From contig NZ_JAPNKA010000001.1 of NCBI RefSeq assembly GCF_026626635.1, positions 12,866,001 through 12,930,000 of the forward strand: a stretch of 64,000 nt of DNA. Direction: 5' to 3'. Position 1 is the stretch's first letter, and each line of letters opens with the position of its first letter. The notes below the pieces were generated by a model. It saw only the letters and a program-made list of their open reading frames with translations. It did no database searches and was not told the DNA's origin. This document shows positions 47,507 through 55,485 of the stretch, piece by piece. Both the position numbers and the translations under genes were made by a program. The DNA is from Archangium lansingense. Its GTDB lineage: Bacteria; Myxococcota; Myxococcia; Myxococcales; Myxococcaceae.

Positions 47507-48412
47507 TCACTGCGGAGGCGTGCGCTGCTGCTGTGGAGGCTGTGGCGCCTGCTCCTGCTGGCCCTGGGGCGAGCCCTGCTGCTGGCCGGGCTGCGTGACG
47601 ATGTTGCGCGCGTGCTCGACGCCGGAGATGAGCGCGAACGAGGTGCGCACCGGCGTGCCCTCGGGGATCTGCTCCACGGGGATGCGCTTCAGGTCCGGCC
47701 CCACGAAGGCCCGCGTCTTGTCGTCGAGGGTGAGCCGATAGAAGGTGCCATCCGAGGTATCGACGATATCGATGTGCTTGCGCGTGACGTCGACCACCCG
47801 GCCGTCGAACACCGCGGAGGCCACGGCGACGGGACCCTGGACCTGGATGTCCGCCGTGTTCGTGGTGCCAGTACCGCCGCCCGCGCCGCCCGTCCCGCGC
47901 AGGGCATCCACCTCGGCCTCCAGACTGGCCACGCGCTGGCGCAGCATGCTCAGCTCGCGCCGCATCGCCGAGAGGTCCATGCCGCCCGTTCCCACGGTGC
48001 CCGCTCCCGCCCCTCCGGCCTGCTCACCCTGCGCGGGTCCGACGCGGGTGGTGATGTCCACCGGGGGAGCCGCGGACGGAGTCTGCTCCGGAGTGCCGCG
48101 ATACGTGGGGCCCGCCGTTCCACTTCCACCCGTCTCCGTCCCACCGGCCCCCACCTGCTGTCCGCCCTGCACGGGGGTGCCCTGCATCCCCGCGCCTCCC
48201 GTCGCCGGCTGTCCCTGCGTCGTCCCCACGGTCCCGGCCGACTGCTGGCTGGGCGCCCAGGGGGCCTGCGTGGCCGCCGTGTCCTGTCCCTGCTCGACGC
48301 TGCCCGCTCCCGAAGGGCTCGCCGCCGGGGCGGTTCCCGTGTTCTGCTGCGCCAGGGCCACCAGAGGGGCAGTCCCCATGAAGGCCAGCGCCATCCAGAT
48401 GGCTCTCCGCAT
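47507..48412 (-). CDS. Secreted coiled-coil protein with C-terminal beta domain, paralogue B
   Basis: The 301-residue protein has a signal peptide (FMGTAPLVALA). It then follows the same plan as the product at 45199: a Gly/Gln/Pro-rich disordered part, a short coiled coil (MRRELSMLRQRVASLEAEVDAL), a linker, and a beta domain with FDGRVVDVTRKHIDIVD and GTPVRTSFALISGVEHA. The tail is Gln/Pro-rich. GTPVRTSFAL aligns with GSMVRTSADL of paralogue A. The start ATG at 48412 has GAGGAG upstream. It is divergent from the sigma-factor gene with 174 bases between, so its promoter lies there. Confidence 0.7.
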   Translation of the reverse strand: MRRAIWMALAFMGTAPLVALAQQNTGTAPAASPSGAGSVEQGQDTAATQAPWAPSQQSAGTVGTTQGQPATGGAGMQGTPVQGGQQVGAGGTETGGSGTAGPTYRGTPEQTPSAAPPVDITTRVGPAQGEQAGGAGAGTVGTGGMDLSAMRRELSMLRQRVASLEAEVDALRGTGGAGGGTGTTNTADIQVQGPVAVASAVFDGRVVDVTRKHIDIVDTSDGTFYRLTLDDKTRAFVGPDLKRIPVEQIPEGTPVRTSFALISGVEHARNIVTQPGQQQGSPQGQQEQAPQPPQQQRTPPQ

Positions 48413-48586
48413 GCCGTTCTCCTCGTTGACCCCTCCCCGTGGCGAAAGGTGGGAATTGTTCTCGGAGAGACACACCCGGCCTGAAGCAGCACCCCGCCTC
48501 CCTGGCGGCTCTCGGGCCGGGCGTGGCCGATTTGACGCACCGGGCCGGTATGAAAGAGAACGAGCGGTGAAACTCCCGGCGGCTTC

Positions 48587-49222
48587 ATGTCACCACGGCG
48601 CGTGAGCCACCTTTTCGCGGTCCGAATTCCCCTCGTCGGCGGCGCGTCCTCGGCGGAGGAGGCCGAGCGCCGGCTGCTCACGCGCGCGCGTCGGGGGGAT
48701 CCGGTCGCCTTTCGCTCCCTCTTCGAGCAGCACTCCCCGGCCGTCTGGCGCTTCCTGCGAGACCTCTTTCGGGACGACGCCGCCGCGGACGAGGCCACCC
48801 AGGAGACCTTCGTCCGGGCGCACGGGAAGCTCGGCGCGCTGCGCGACGATGCGCGCCTGGCCTCGTGGCTGCTGGGGATTGCCCGTCACATCTACCTCGA
48901 GTCGCGCCGGTCCCGGGGCACGCACCTGGACATCGCCGACCAGGAGCACGAGTCGCTATTAGAGGCCGCCCTGCCCTCTCCCACGCCGGAGGACATGCTG
49001 TTGGACCGGGAGATGGAGGGGCTGTTGGCGGAGGCGCTCGGGGAGCTGCGCGAGGAGCGGCGCTCGGCGCTGTTGCTACGCATTGACCATGGGCTGGCGT
49101 ACGAGGACATCGCCCAGGTGATGGGCTGGTCCCTTCCCAAGGTGAAGAACGAGATTCACCGTGCACGGCTGCAGCTGCGCGAGCGGCTCTCTGGGCACAT
49201 CGGAAATGGAGGTCATTCATGA
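48587..49222 (+). CDS. ECF-type RNA polymerase sigma factor
   Basis: The 211-residue protein has region 2 (ARRGDPVAFRSLFEQHSPAVWRFL and the region-2.4 part EATQETFVRAHGKL) and region 4 (LREERRSALLLRIDHGLAYEDIAQVMGWSLPKVKNEIHRA). An extra 25 N-terminal residues precede region 2. The next gene, overlapping by four bases (ATGA), encodes a zinc-finger anti-sigma factor, so this is a standard ECF/anti-sigma pair. The target promoters are not evident. A DsbA-like protein gene lies downstream and may belong to the regulon. Confidence 0.93.
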   Translation: MSPRRVSHLFAVRIPLVGGASSAEEAERRLLTRARRGDPVAFRSLFEQHSPAVWRFLRDLFRDDAAADEATQETFVRAHGKLGALRDDARLASWLLGIARHIYLESRRSRGTHLDIADQEHESLLEAALPSPTPEDMLLDREMEGLLAEALGELREERRSALLLRIDHGLAYEDIAQVMGWSLPKVKNEIHRARLQLRERLSGHIGNGGHS

Positions 49223-49725
49223 GCACCCCTTGCCGCGAGTCAGACCTGGACGCGCTGCTCGCCGGAGAGCTCTCCCCAGAGGAAGCCGAACGCGTGAGCG
49301 CGCATGCGGCGAGCTGTGCCACGTGCACACGGGCGCTGGCATGGCTGCGCACGGAGCGGGGATGGATGGCGCAGCGGGCCCGGCGCATGCCGTCGCGTCC
49401 GGCGCTGAGCTTCGAGGCCCTGGAGGCGAGGCTGCGTCCGACGCCCGCGCCGCGTCAGGCTCGAAGGGAGCACCGCGGAGGGCTGGTGGCGATGATGGGA
49501 GCCGCGGCGGCGGTGGCCTTCATGGCCCTGAGCATGATGCCGCGCTCGCATCAGACGTCGCTCTCCGCGTTCGCCTCCATGTCCTCCGAGGACGCGTGGA
49601 GCGAGGGCCTCATCTCCATCGCGCAGGTGCCGGCGTGCATGGACCCGAGCGTCGAGGCCGTGGCGCGGGTCGAGGCGCGTTTCGGTGCGTGCCTGCTGGC
49701 GTCGCCCGCGCAGCCGCTGCCCTGA
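49219..49725 (+). CDS. Zinc-finger anti-sigma factor with one membrane helix
   Basis: The 168-residue protein begins with a zf-HC2 anti-sigma domain: Cys5, and HAASCATC around 29-36 with the H-x3-C-x2-C motif. A linker follows and then one membrane helix (VAMMGAAAAVAFMALSM, about 89-105). The outer part of about 60 residues contains two Cys (VPACMDP and GACLLAS), 23 residues apart, that could form a disulfide. The four-base overlap with the sigma gene gives stoichiometric expression. The cysteine pair and the neighbouring DsbA-type gene raise the idea of redox sensing, which is inference. Confidence 0.88.
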   Translation: MSTPCRESDLDALLAGELSPEEAERVSAHAASCATCTRALAWLRTERGWMAQRARRMPSRPALSFEALEARLRPTPAPRQARREHRGGLVAMMGAAAAVAFMALSMMPRSHQTSLSAFASMSSEDAWSEGLISIAQVPACMDPSVEAVARVEARFGACLLASPAQPLP

Positions 49726-49860
49726 GAAATGAAGGAAAAAATGGCGCGCTGAAACTCGCGCGCCGCATGCGCCACTCTTGAGGGCCAGGGGCGAGCAGGA
49801 CAAACCCGCCGCCGCACCCGCCCGGGTCCTGGCGAATCCCATTCACTCCAGAGGTCTCTC

Positions 49861-50499
49861 ATGAAGCGCATGCTCACCGCCGCGCTCGTCGGCGCGTTCG
49901 TGTCTGGTTTTGTCCCCGTGTCGTCCGCCCAGGCCTGTGATGGCAACTGTCCGAAGGGCAAGGTTCCCCACGCCGAGGCGCCGCGAGCGGCCACGCCCCG
50001 TCGCGAGGCCCCGAGCCAGGGCCCGGCGGACGCGAAGGTAACGGTGGAGGTGTGGTCTGACTTTGAGTGCCCCTTCTGCTCGAAGGGCAGTGCCACGCTC
50101 AAGCAGCTGCGCGAGAAGTACGGGGACCGCATCCGCGTTGTCTTCCGGCACTCGCCGCTGCCCTTCCACGAGAACGCACGGCTGGCGGCGTCGGCGAGCA
50201 TGGCGGCGGCGGAGCAGGGCCGCTTCTGGGAGTACCACGACGCGCTCTTCCAGCAGCAGAAGGAGCTGGACCGGGCCTCGCTGGTGAAGCTGGCGAAGAA
50301 GCTGAAGCTGGACGTGGAGCGCTTCGAGCGCACGCTGGATAGCGGCGCCTACAACAACTACCTGGATGCGGAGGTGGTGGAGGCGCGCCAGCGAGGCGTG
50401 GCGGGCACGCCCACCTTCTTCATCAACGACACGGCGCTGGTGGGGGCGCGCCCGGTGGAGCAGTTCGTCGAGGCCATCGACGCAGAGCTCGCGCGCTGA
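49861..50499 (+). CDS. DsbA-family thiol-disulfide oxidoreductase (periplasmic)
   Basis: The 212-residue protein has a signal peptide (LVGAFVSGFVPVSSAQA) and a linker with two Cys (ACDGNCP), then a DsbA-type thioredoxin fold. The active site is CPFC at 70-73. The cis-Pro loop is in GVAGTPTFFIN, and the helical insertion lies between. Proteins of this DsbA/DsbC-like group oxidise or isomerise disulfides in exported proteins. GAGG precedes the ATG. It lies 135 bases after the anti-sigma gene, whose outer part has two Cys. The gene ends before a strong hairpin. Confidence 0.92.
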   Translation: MKRMLTAALVGAFVSGFVPVSSAQACDGNCPKGKVPHAEAPRAATPRREAPSQGPADAKVTVEVWSDFECPFCSKGSATLKQLREKYGDRIRVVFRHSPLPFHENARLAASASMAAAEQGRFWEYHDALFQQQKELDRASLVKLAKKLKLDVERFERTLDSGAYNNYLDAEVVEARQRGVAGTPTFFINDTALVGARPVEQFVEAIDAELAR

Positions 50500-50525
50500 G
50501 CGCAGGAGGCCCCGGGGCTGGCGCG

Positions 50526-50552
50526 GGCGCTCCCGTATGACACGGGAGCGCC
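50526..50552. terminator. Strong hairpin between convergent genes, possible bidirectional terminator
   Basis: GGCGCTCCCGT and ACGGGAGCGCC form a perfect 11-bp stem with a five-base loop. It lies 26 bases after the DsbA-type stop and 28 bases after the convergent subtilase stop. No T-run is present on either strand, so it may work with Rho or stabilise the 3' ends. Confidence 0.55.
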
Positions 50553-50580
50553 GAGGGACGCACCAGTCCCGGAGTCGGAG

Positions 50581-52410
50581 TTACTTGCGCTCGCGGATGG
50601 CCTGGTCCACGGCGGCCTTGGCCTGCACGAGGCCGTAGCCGAAGACGACGTCCTTGCCCTCGTGGGACTCAGGCGCACCGGAGTCGACGAGGTCCTCCGC
50701 GGTGCTCTCGAGGATGCGGCGCACGTCGGCGTTGGTGAGCTGGCTATTGGCGCTCCACACCAGCGCGGCCACGGCGGAGACGTGGGGCGTGGCCATGGAG
50801 GTGCCAGTGCTGTACGAGTAGTCACCACCGCGGATGCCCACGCGCACGGTGTTGCCAAGCTGGGCGCGGATGATGGGCACGGTGGTGGTGGGCACGGCCG
50901 TCACGGGCGGCCAGGTGGCGGCGTTGCCCAGCGTGAAGCTCAGCGTGTCGTCGTCCTCCGGGTTGTTGTTGCCGACGATGACGGCGCGCGCGCCCTGGGA
51001 ACGCACGTTGCGCACCTTCTCGTTGAAGGTGATGTCACCGCGATCCACGTAGGCGACGAAGCCCTCGCAGGTGGCACCGGGGCACGAGCGCATGCCCACG
51101 CCCAGGCCGCAGTCGACGAGCTTGCCCTCGTACTCCGCGAAGGGGACGTAGTCGAAGGCGCCCGAGGTGTAGAAGGTGCCGCCGGCCTCCAGGGAGGCGA
51201 AGGGCGAGCGGCCCGTCGGGTAGGTGGAGTAGATGTTGACGCCGGGGGCCACCAGGCTCAGGTGCTCACCGCCCTGCGAGAACTTGGGGTGCTTCTTGTC
51301 GGCATCCACCGCGCCCACGGCAATCACTGTGCTGTAGGCAGCCGGGTAGACCTTCGACTCCGGGGTGGCGATCTCCCCTCCGTTGCCGCTGGCCGCGATG
51401 GCCAGGACGCCGGCGGCCCAGCTCGTCTGGAAAGCCTCCTCCTCGGCCGGATCCGAGCTGGACGAGCCGAGCGAGAGCGAGACGATGTTGGCGCCCGCGG
51501 TGCGGCACCACGAGAGCGCCTCGATGACATCGGAGGTCCGCCCATCGCCGCGCTCGTCGAGCACGCGGGCGACGAGGAGCCGGGCACCAGGGGCCAGGCC
51601 CACCATGCCGCTGGGGCTCAGGCTGGGGTCATTGGGGTTCACCTGTCCGCCGGAGCCGAGCTGGGCGAGGATGGTGCCAGCCACGTGGGTGCCATGGCCT
51701 CCGCCCCACGCGCCCGACGAGTCCTTGTCATCGGGCGTATCGTCCCCGTCGACGAAGTCCCGGCCGCCGGCGTAAGCGGCCTTCAGCTCGGCGTGATTGG
51801 GATCGATGCCGCTGTCGATGACGCACACGGTGATGCCGGAGCCGTTGGGAGCGCCGGTGTCGAGCACGCCGTCATTGTTGTCATCCCAAACCTTGTTGGC
51901 CTGGGTCATCTGGACGGCCCAGGTGTACTCGGTGGGGGAGCCGGTGGTGCTCGTAGCGCCGAGCAGGGCGGGTACGGGCAGCCGGGGCGAGACGCCGAGC
52001 GCGTGCACGGTCCGGTCCGGAGTGATGGAGAGGACGTCGGGGTCCTGGGCGAGCTGGGCCTGCTCCTCGGAGGTGAGGGAGAGGGCCGCGGTGTCGAGAG
52101 AAGACCAGTGGTACTTGAGGCGGCCGAGCTTGCGAACCTTGTCCTCGCGCTGGCGGAGTGCGGCGGCGGAGCGCACACCGGTCTGCTTCCGGAAGCGCAC
52201 CAGCATGGGCTGAGAGGCGTTGGGGGTGGAGCTCAGCGCGGAGGAGGCGGTGCTCAGGGTCGCGCTGTTGGAGGGGCGACTCAGGGGCTCGACGACGAGC
52301 TCGGGGCAGAGCGGCTTCTCCAGCGGATCGATGTCGTCGTCCTCGGCGGGGTCAATGAGACAACCGCTCACACCCAGACCCAGAAGCCCCAACAGCACCA
52401 ATCGCCTCAT
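50581..52410 (-). CDS. Lipoprotein subtilase (S8) with PA-domain insertion
   Basis: The 609-residue protein has a lipobox VSGC (Cys17). An inhibitor-I9-like propeptide (about 65-135) precedes the S8 domain. The triad is Asp199 in VIDSG, His239 in GHGTHVAG and Ser538 in GTSMATPH. The stretch between 425 and 525 (VDCGLGVGM ... ARAVIVGNN) is a protease-associated domain inserted before the catalytic Ser, with several Cys likely in disulfides. It is a surface-anchored or outer-membrane protease. Myxobacteria use such enzymes in predation; the substrate is not known. It is convergent with the DsbA-type gene, which might assist its disulfides. Confidence 0.93.
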   Translation of the reverse strand: MRRLVLLGLLGLGVSGCLIDPAEDDDIDPLEKPLCPELVVEPLSRPSNSATLSTASSALSSTPNASQPMLVRFRKQTGVRSAAALRQREDKVRKLGRLKYHWSSLDTAALSLTSEEQAQLAQDPDVLSITPDRTVHALGVSPRLPVPALLGATSTTGSPTEYTWAVQMTQANKVWDDNNDGVLDTGAPNGSGITVCVIDSGIDPNHAELKAAYAGGRDFVDGDDTPDDKDSSGAWGGGHGTHVAGTILAQLGSGGQVNPNDPSLSPSGMVGLAPGARLLVARVLDERGDGRTSDVIEALSWCRTAGANIVSLSLGSSSSDPAEEEAFQTSWAAGVLAIAASGNGGEIATPESKVYPAAYSTVIAVGAVDADKKHPKFSQGGEHLSLVAPGVNIYSTYPTGRSPFASLEAGGTFYTSGAFDYVPFAEYEGKLVDCGLGVGMRSCPGATCEGFVAYVDRGDITFNEKVRNVRSQGARAVIVGNNNPEDDDTLSFTLGNAATWPPVTAVPTTTVPIIRAQLGNTVRVGIRGGDYSYSTGTSMATPHVSAVAALVWSANSQLTNADVRRILESTAEDLVDSGAPESHEGKDVVFGYGLVQAKAAVDQAIRERK

Positions 52411-52595
52411 GTGTACGTCTCCTTACCCCCGTCCTGGGGGGATGGCACCGCCTGGCGGTACCGGGCGGAGGACAAGGGTCCGCAGAACGCCTGGAGGGCG
52501 GACCCATTCCGTATTGAAGCACGGTAGGTCGCCTATGTGCTGGGCGGTAGGGAGGACGGGGGCAAGTCCCCCCGGCAGGTGCGGGCTGGTGGACG

Positions 52596-54320
52596 TCAGG
52601 CGTCGGCGGGATCGATGCCGAAGAGACGCTCCACGTCACTGGAGTAGTCGGCGAGCTGTCGCTCGACGGTGTCGGGGCTCCAACCCAGCAGGGGGGCCAT
52701 GTCGGAAGCGGCGATGCGGGCGGCGGCGCGGCCCAGGTCTCGCGTCTCGAAGGCGACTTTGAGGCGGCGCACGAGCAGGTCGGACAGGGAGTGGACGAGC
52801 TCGTGGGTGACGCCGTGGACGGCCTCGGCGCGGATGTAGGGAAGACCGGGGACGAGGGGCTCGGCGAGGTGAGGCTGCTCACGGGTGAGGGCCCACACCT
52901 GGCGCCAGCGGGAGCCATAAGCGCGCACGAGGTGGAGGGCGGTGTCCTCGCGGGCGACCTCCGAGCGGGCGGAGGCGAGCTCGGCGTCGAGCGAGGGGAT
53001 GTCACCACCGGGGAGCGGGAGAGCGTGGGTGGGGGCCTTGCGGTGGGGGACGCCGAGGGCCTGCTCGACGGCGTCGACCATGTCGCGGGCCATGACGCGG
53101 AAGGTGGTGAGCTTGCCGCCGGAGATGGCGAGGACGCCGGAGGGGCTGCTGTGGATGGCGTGCTCGCGGCTGGCGCTGCCGGCGTCACCGGAGCCGTAAG
53201 CGCTGGCGACGAGGGGGCGGATGCCGGCCCAGGCGCTGACGACGTCCTCGCGGGAGAGGTGGGCGTTGGGGAAGAAGCCGTTAGCGGAGGTGAGGAGGTA
53301 GTCGACGTCGGAGAGGCTGGCGCGGACCTCGGAGGGGTGGGCGCGGGTGGCTGTTTCCGTGGTGCCGATGATGGTGTGGGTATCGGCGGGGAGGATGAAC
53401 ATGACGCGGCCGTCGACGGGGGACAGGAGCGTGAGGGCGCAGTCGGTGGGGAGCCGGTCGTGGGGGACGGAGATGTGAACGCCCTTGGAGCCGCGGACGG
53501 TGGGAGCGTCGCCGTTGGCGGCGTCGAGCTTGCGAATCTCATCGGACCAGGGCCCGGTGGCGTTGACGAGGACGCGGGCGCGGACGGTGAGCTGCTGGCC
53601 GGTGAGGGAGTCGACGACGGTGGCGCCACGAGCGCGGCCGTCCTGGAGGAGGAGGGAGCGGACGGAGACGTGGTTGAGGACGACGGCGCCGGCCTCGGAG
53701 GCGCCGAGGGCGTTGATGAAGGTGAGGCGGGCGTCGTCGGTGGCGGCGTCGTAGTAGCGGGAGCCGCCCTTGAGACCTTCGGTGCGGAGACCGGGGATGA
53801 TTTCGGAGACCTGGCGGGCGTTGAAACTGCGGGAGCCCTTCACATTCCGGAAGAGGGCGAGGGCGTCATAGAGCTTGAGACCGGCGGCGAGCTTCCAGCG
53901 AGGGATGCGAGCGCCCTGGTAGACGGGCCAGACGAAGGCGAGGGGCCGGACGAGGTGGGGGGCGAGACGGAGGAGACGGTAGCGCTCGATGGAGGACTCG
54001 AAGACGAGGCCGAGGTGACCGTGTTCGAGGTAGCGGACGCCGCCGTGGATGAGACGGGAGGAGCGGCTGGAGGTACCGGAGGCGAAGTCCTCGCGTTCGA
54101 CGAGAGCGACACGGAGACCGCGGAGGGAGGCATCGCGGGCGATGCCGGAGCCGGTGACGCCGCCGCCGATGACGAGGAGATCGAACTCCTGGGAGGAGAG
54201 AGCGGCGAGGCGCTCGGAGCGAGGGGCGGGGGGCTGGGGAGAAAGAGGGAGGGAGGCGACAGCGGAGGAGTCGCGGCGGGAGAGAGCTGAGGTGGAGAGG
54301 GCGGCGGAATCAGGACGCAC
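52596..54320 (-). CDS. glpD: Aerobic glycerol-3-phosphate dehydrogenase
   Basis: The 574-residue flavoprotein has the FAD-binding motif DLLVIGGGVTGSGIA (about 47-60), the GlpD signature SGTSSRSSRLIHGG, and a late helical C-terminal domain. It oxidises sn-glycerol 3-phosphate to dihydroxyacetone phosphate and passes electrons to quinone at the inner membrane. I place the start at a GTG at 54320. The ATG at 54494 would add 58 residues that read through a REP element and tandem repeats, which is not credible. The site lacks a good Shine-Dalgarno, so the exact start is open. No glpK or glpF is nearby. Confidence 0.9.
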   Translation of the reverse strand: MRPDSAALSTSALSRRDSSAVASLPLSPQPPAPRSERLAALSSQEFDLLVIGGGVTGSGIARDASLRGLRVALVEREDFASGTSSRSSRLIHGGVRYLEHGHLGLVFESSIERYRLLRLAPHLVRPLAFVWPVYQGARIPRWKLAAGLKLYDALALFRNVKGSRSFNARQVSEIIPGLRTEGLKGGSRYYDAATDDARLTFINALGASEAGAVVLNHVSVRSLLLQDGRARGATVVDSLTGQQLTVRARVLVNATGPWSDEIRKLDAANGDAPTVRGSKGVHISVPHDRLPTDCALTLLSPVDGRVMFILPADTHTIIGTTETATRAHPSEVRASLSDVDYLLTSANGFFPNAHLSREDVVSAWAGIRPLVASAYGSGDAGSASREHAIHSSPSGVLAISGGKLTTFRVMARDMVDAVEQALGVPHRKAPTHALPLPGGDIPSLDAELASARSEVAREDTALHLVRAYGSRWRQVWALTREQPHLAEPLVPGLPYIRAEAVHGVTHELVHSLSDLLVRRLKVAFETRDLGRAAARIAASDMAPLLGWSPDTVERQLADYSSDVERLFGIDPADA

Positions 54321-54380
54321 GGCAGGAGTGTAATGGGGGCGGAGGGGGGTAGGCAGCAGGAAGCGAACGCGGTGCGTCAG

Positions 54381-54421
54381 AGTCAACTCCCTCTCCCTCT
54401 GGGAGAGGGTTGGGGTGAGGG
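54381..54421. repeat. REP-like palindrome, copy 4
   Basis: A 41-base unit, AGTCAACTCCCTCTCC followed by CTCTGGGAGAGGGTTGGGG and TGAGGG, is identical to copy 7 at 59255-59295. It lies 61 bases before the glpD start and was included in the longest glpD frame. Confidence 0.85.
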
Positions 54422-54459
54422 AAAACCGGACACTGGCTCCCCAGAAAAACCACTCTAGG

Positions 54460-54509
54460 AGAACCCACCCAAGAAACCCGCCCAAGAAACCCACCCAAGA
54501 AACCCGCCC
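54460..54509. repeat. 13-bp tandem repeat AAGAAACCC(G/A)CCC
   Basis: About four units follow one another without spacers, alternating CCG and CCA. The array bridges REP copies 4 and 5. It has no ORF of its own. Confidence 0.8.
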
Positions 54510-54547
54510 CTCTCCCCTCGGGAGAGGGACGGGGTGAGGGTATCGAG
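54507..54547. repeat. REP-like palindrome, copy 5
   Basis: CCCCTCTCCCCTCGGGAGAG forms the hairpin part, followed by GGACGGGGTGAGGGTATCGAG. Its right part is the same as in copy 6. Confidence 0.8.
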
Positions 54548-54618
54548 GGCCGAGGGTTCCCCCAGAGGAAGCCCCAAGAGGAGACCCCGAAAGCCCAAGA
54601 GGGACCGCTCAGAAGGGA

Positions 54619-54810
54619 TCAGCGCTTGGTCTCACCGGGAGGAGAGCCGGGCATGGGGCCAGGGGAGGACGAACCACCGCCGCCGGCCTGGCGAGAGGGG
54701 TGGGCGTCGTTGTTGGGGTTCTTCTGATTGGATCTGTTATCGCGGTCCTGTTTGTAGTCGGGGTTGTTGGGGTTCTTGACGTTGGAGCGCTGGTCGTTGG
54801 GGTTGGGCAT
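54619..54810 (-). CDS. Small Asn/Pro-rich hydrophilic protein
   Basis: The 63-residue product has very unusual composition: MPNPNDQRSNVKNPNN, then DYKQDRDNRSNQKNPNND, and a Gly/Ser/Pro tail. The motif K-N-P-N-N occurs twice, 18 residues apart, with related flanks. It has no hydrophobic segment and is surely disordered. The frame departs from the GC-rich third-base trend only mildly. GAGG lies 11 bases before the ATG. I think it is real because of the internal repeat and defined start, but its role is unknown; cell-surface, spore-associated or stress proteins of this kind are possible. Confidence 0.6.
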   Translation of the reverse strand: MPNPNDQRSNVKNPNNPDYKQDRDNRSNQKNPNNDAHPSRQAGGGGSSSPGPMPGSPPGETKR

Positions 54811-54998
54811 GGAGACGAACCTCGAAGAGAGGGAGCCGAGCGGGATTACCCGGGAGGGGGCAAACTAGGAGTGGGGCGCAGGAGCGGCACCGGACCTACG
54901 GGGAGGGCGAGTGTCGGAAAGGGGGCGGGAGGAATGCGAGGGGAAGAGGGAGTGACTACTTCCAGGGGTGAGGGGCCTGTAGCCGGGGGAGGTGGCGC

Positions 54999-55424
54999 GT
55001 GAAGACGGTGACGTACGAGCGCAGCGGGAGGACGAACACGGGGGCGCAGGCGGTGCGGGTGGAGGGGCTGAGACACCTGCGGGTGCTGGAGCAGGGCGAG
55101 ACGGTGGTGGAGAGGGAGCTGACGGAGGAGGAGCTCGAGAGGCTGAGGCCGCTGTTGGAGGAAGCGGAGCGGCAGCCGGCGCCGGCGGTGTTGGAGCCGG
55201 TGGCTGGGGGGCCGAGGGGGATGGCGGTGAGCCTGGCGTTCGAGGACGAGGAAACACCGCGAGTGCGGCTGGAGGCGCACGCGGGGCAGAGGGCGAAGGG
55301 AGAGGGGACGCCCTATGACGAGCTGTTGCAGGAGCTGGACGAGCTGCTGACGGAGGAGCTGCACCTCAGGGCGCCGAGACACGCGCACGCGGTGTTGCCA
55401 CACGAGCTGCGTCAGGAGGAGTAA
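54999..55424 (+). CDS. Hypothetical acidic protein
   Basis: The 141-residue product starts at GTG with GGGGAGG just upstream. It is rich in Glu and Leu with a long helix (LTEEELERLRPLLEEAERQ) and a later one (YDELLQELDELLTEEL). The N-terminus is a short beta unit (KTVTYERSGRTN, VRVEGLRHLRVLEQGE). There are no Cys and no export signal. The family is not recognised. It stands alone between the small Asn-rich gene (divergent) and the histidine kinase gene (convergent). Confidence 0.6.
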   Translation: MKTVTYERSGRTNTGAQAVRVEGLRHLRVLEQGETVVERELTEEELERLRPLLEEAERQPAPAVLEPVAGGPRGMAVSLAFEDEETPRVRLEAHAGQRAKGEGTPYDELLQELDELLTEELHLRAPRHAHAVLPHELRQEE

Positions 55425-55485
55425 CCCACACCCCGGACCCACGCCGGCGAAGCCGGAGCTGAAGAGCCCAACCGAAGCGGGGAGC

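Noticed and set aside
50662..52527. 621-codon ORF opposite the subtilase gene
   Set aside because: The subtilase has a complete triad; the antisense product is Gly/Val/His-rich without motifs.
52791..54290. 499-codon ORF opposite glpD
   Set aside because: Gly/Glu/Val-only product, clearly a shadow of the GlpD codons.
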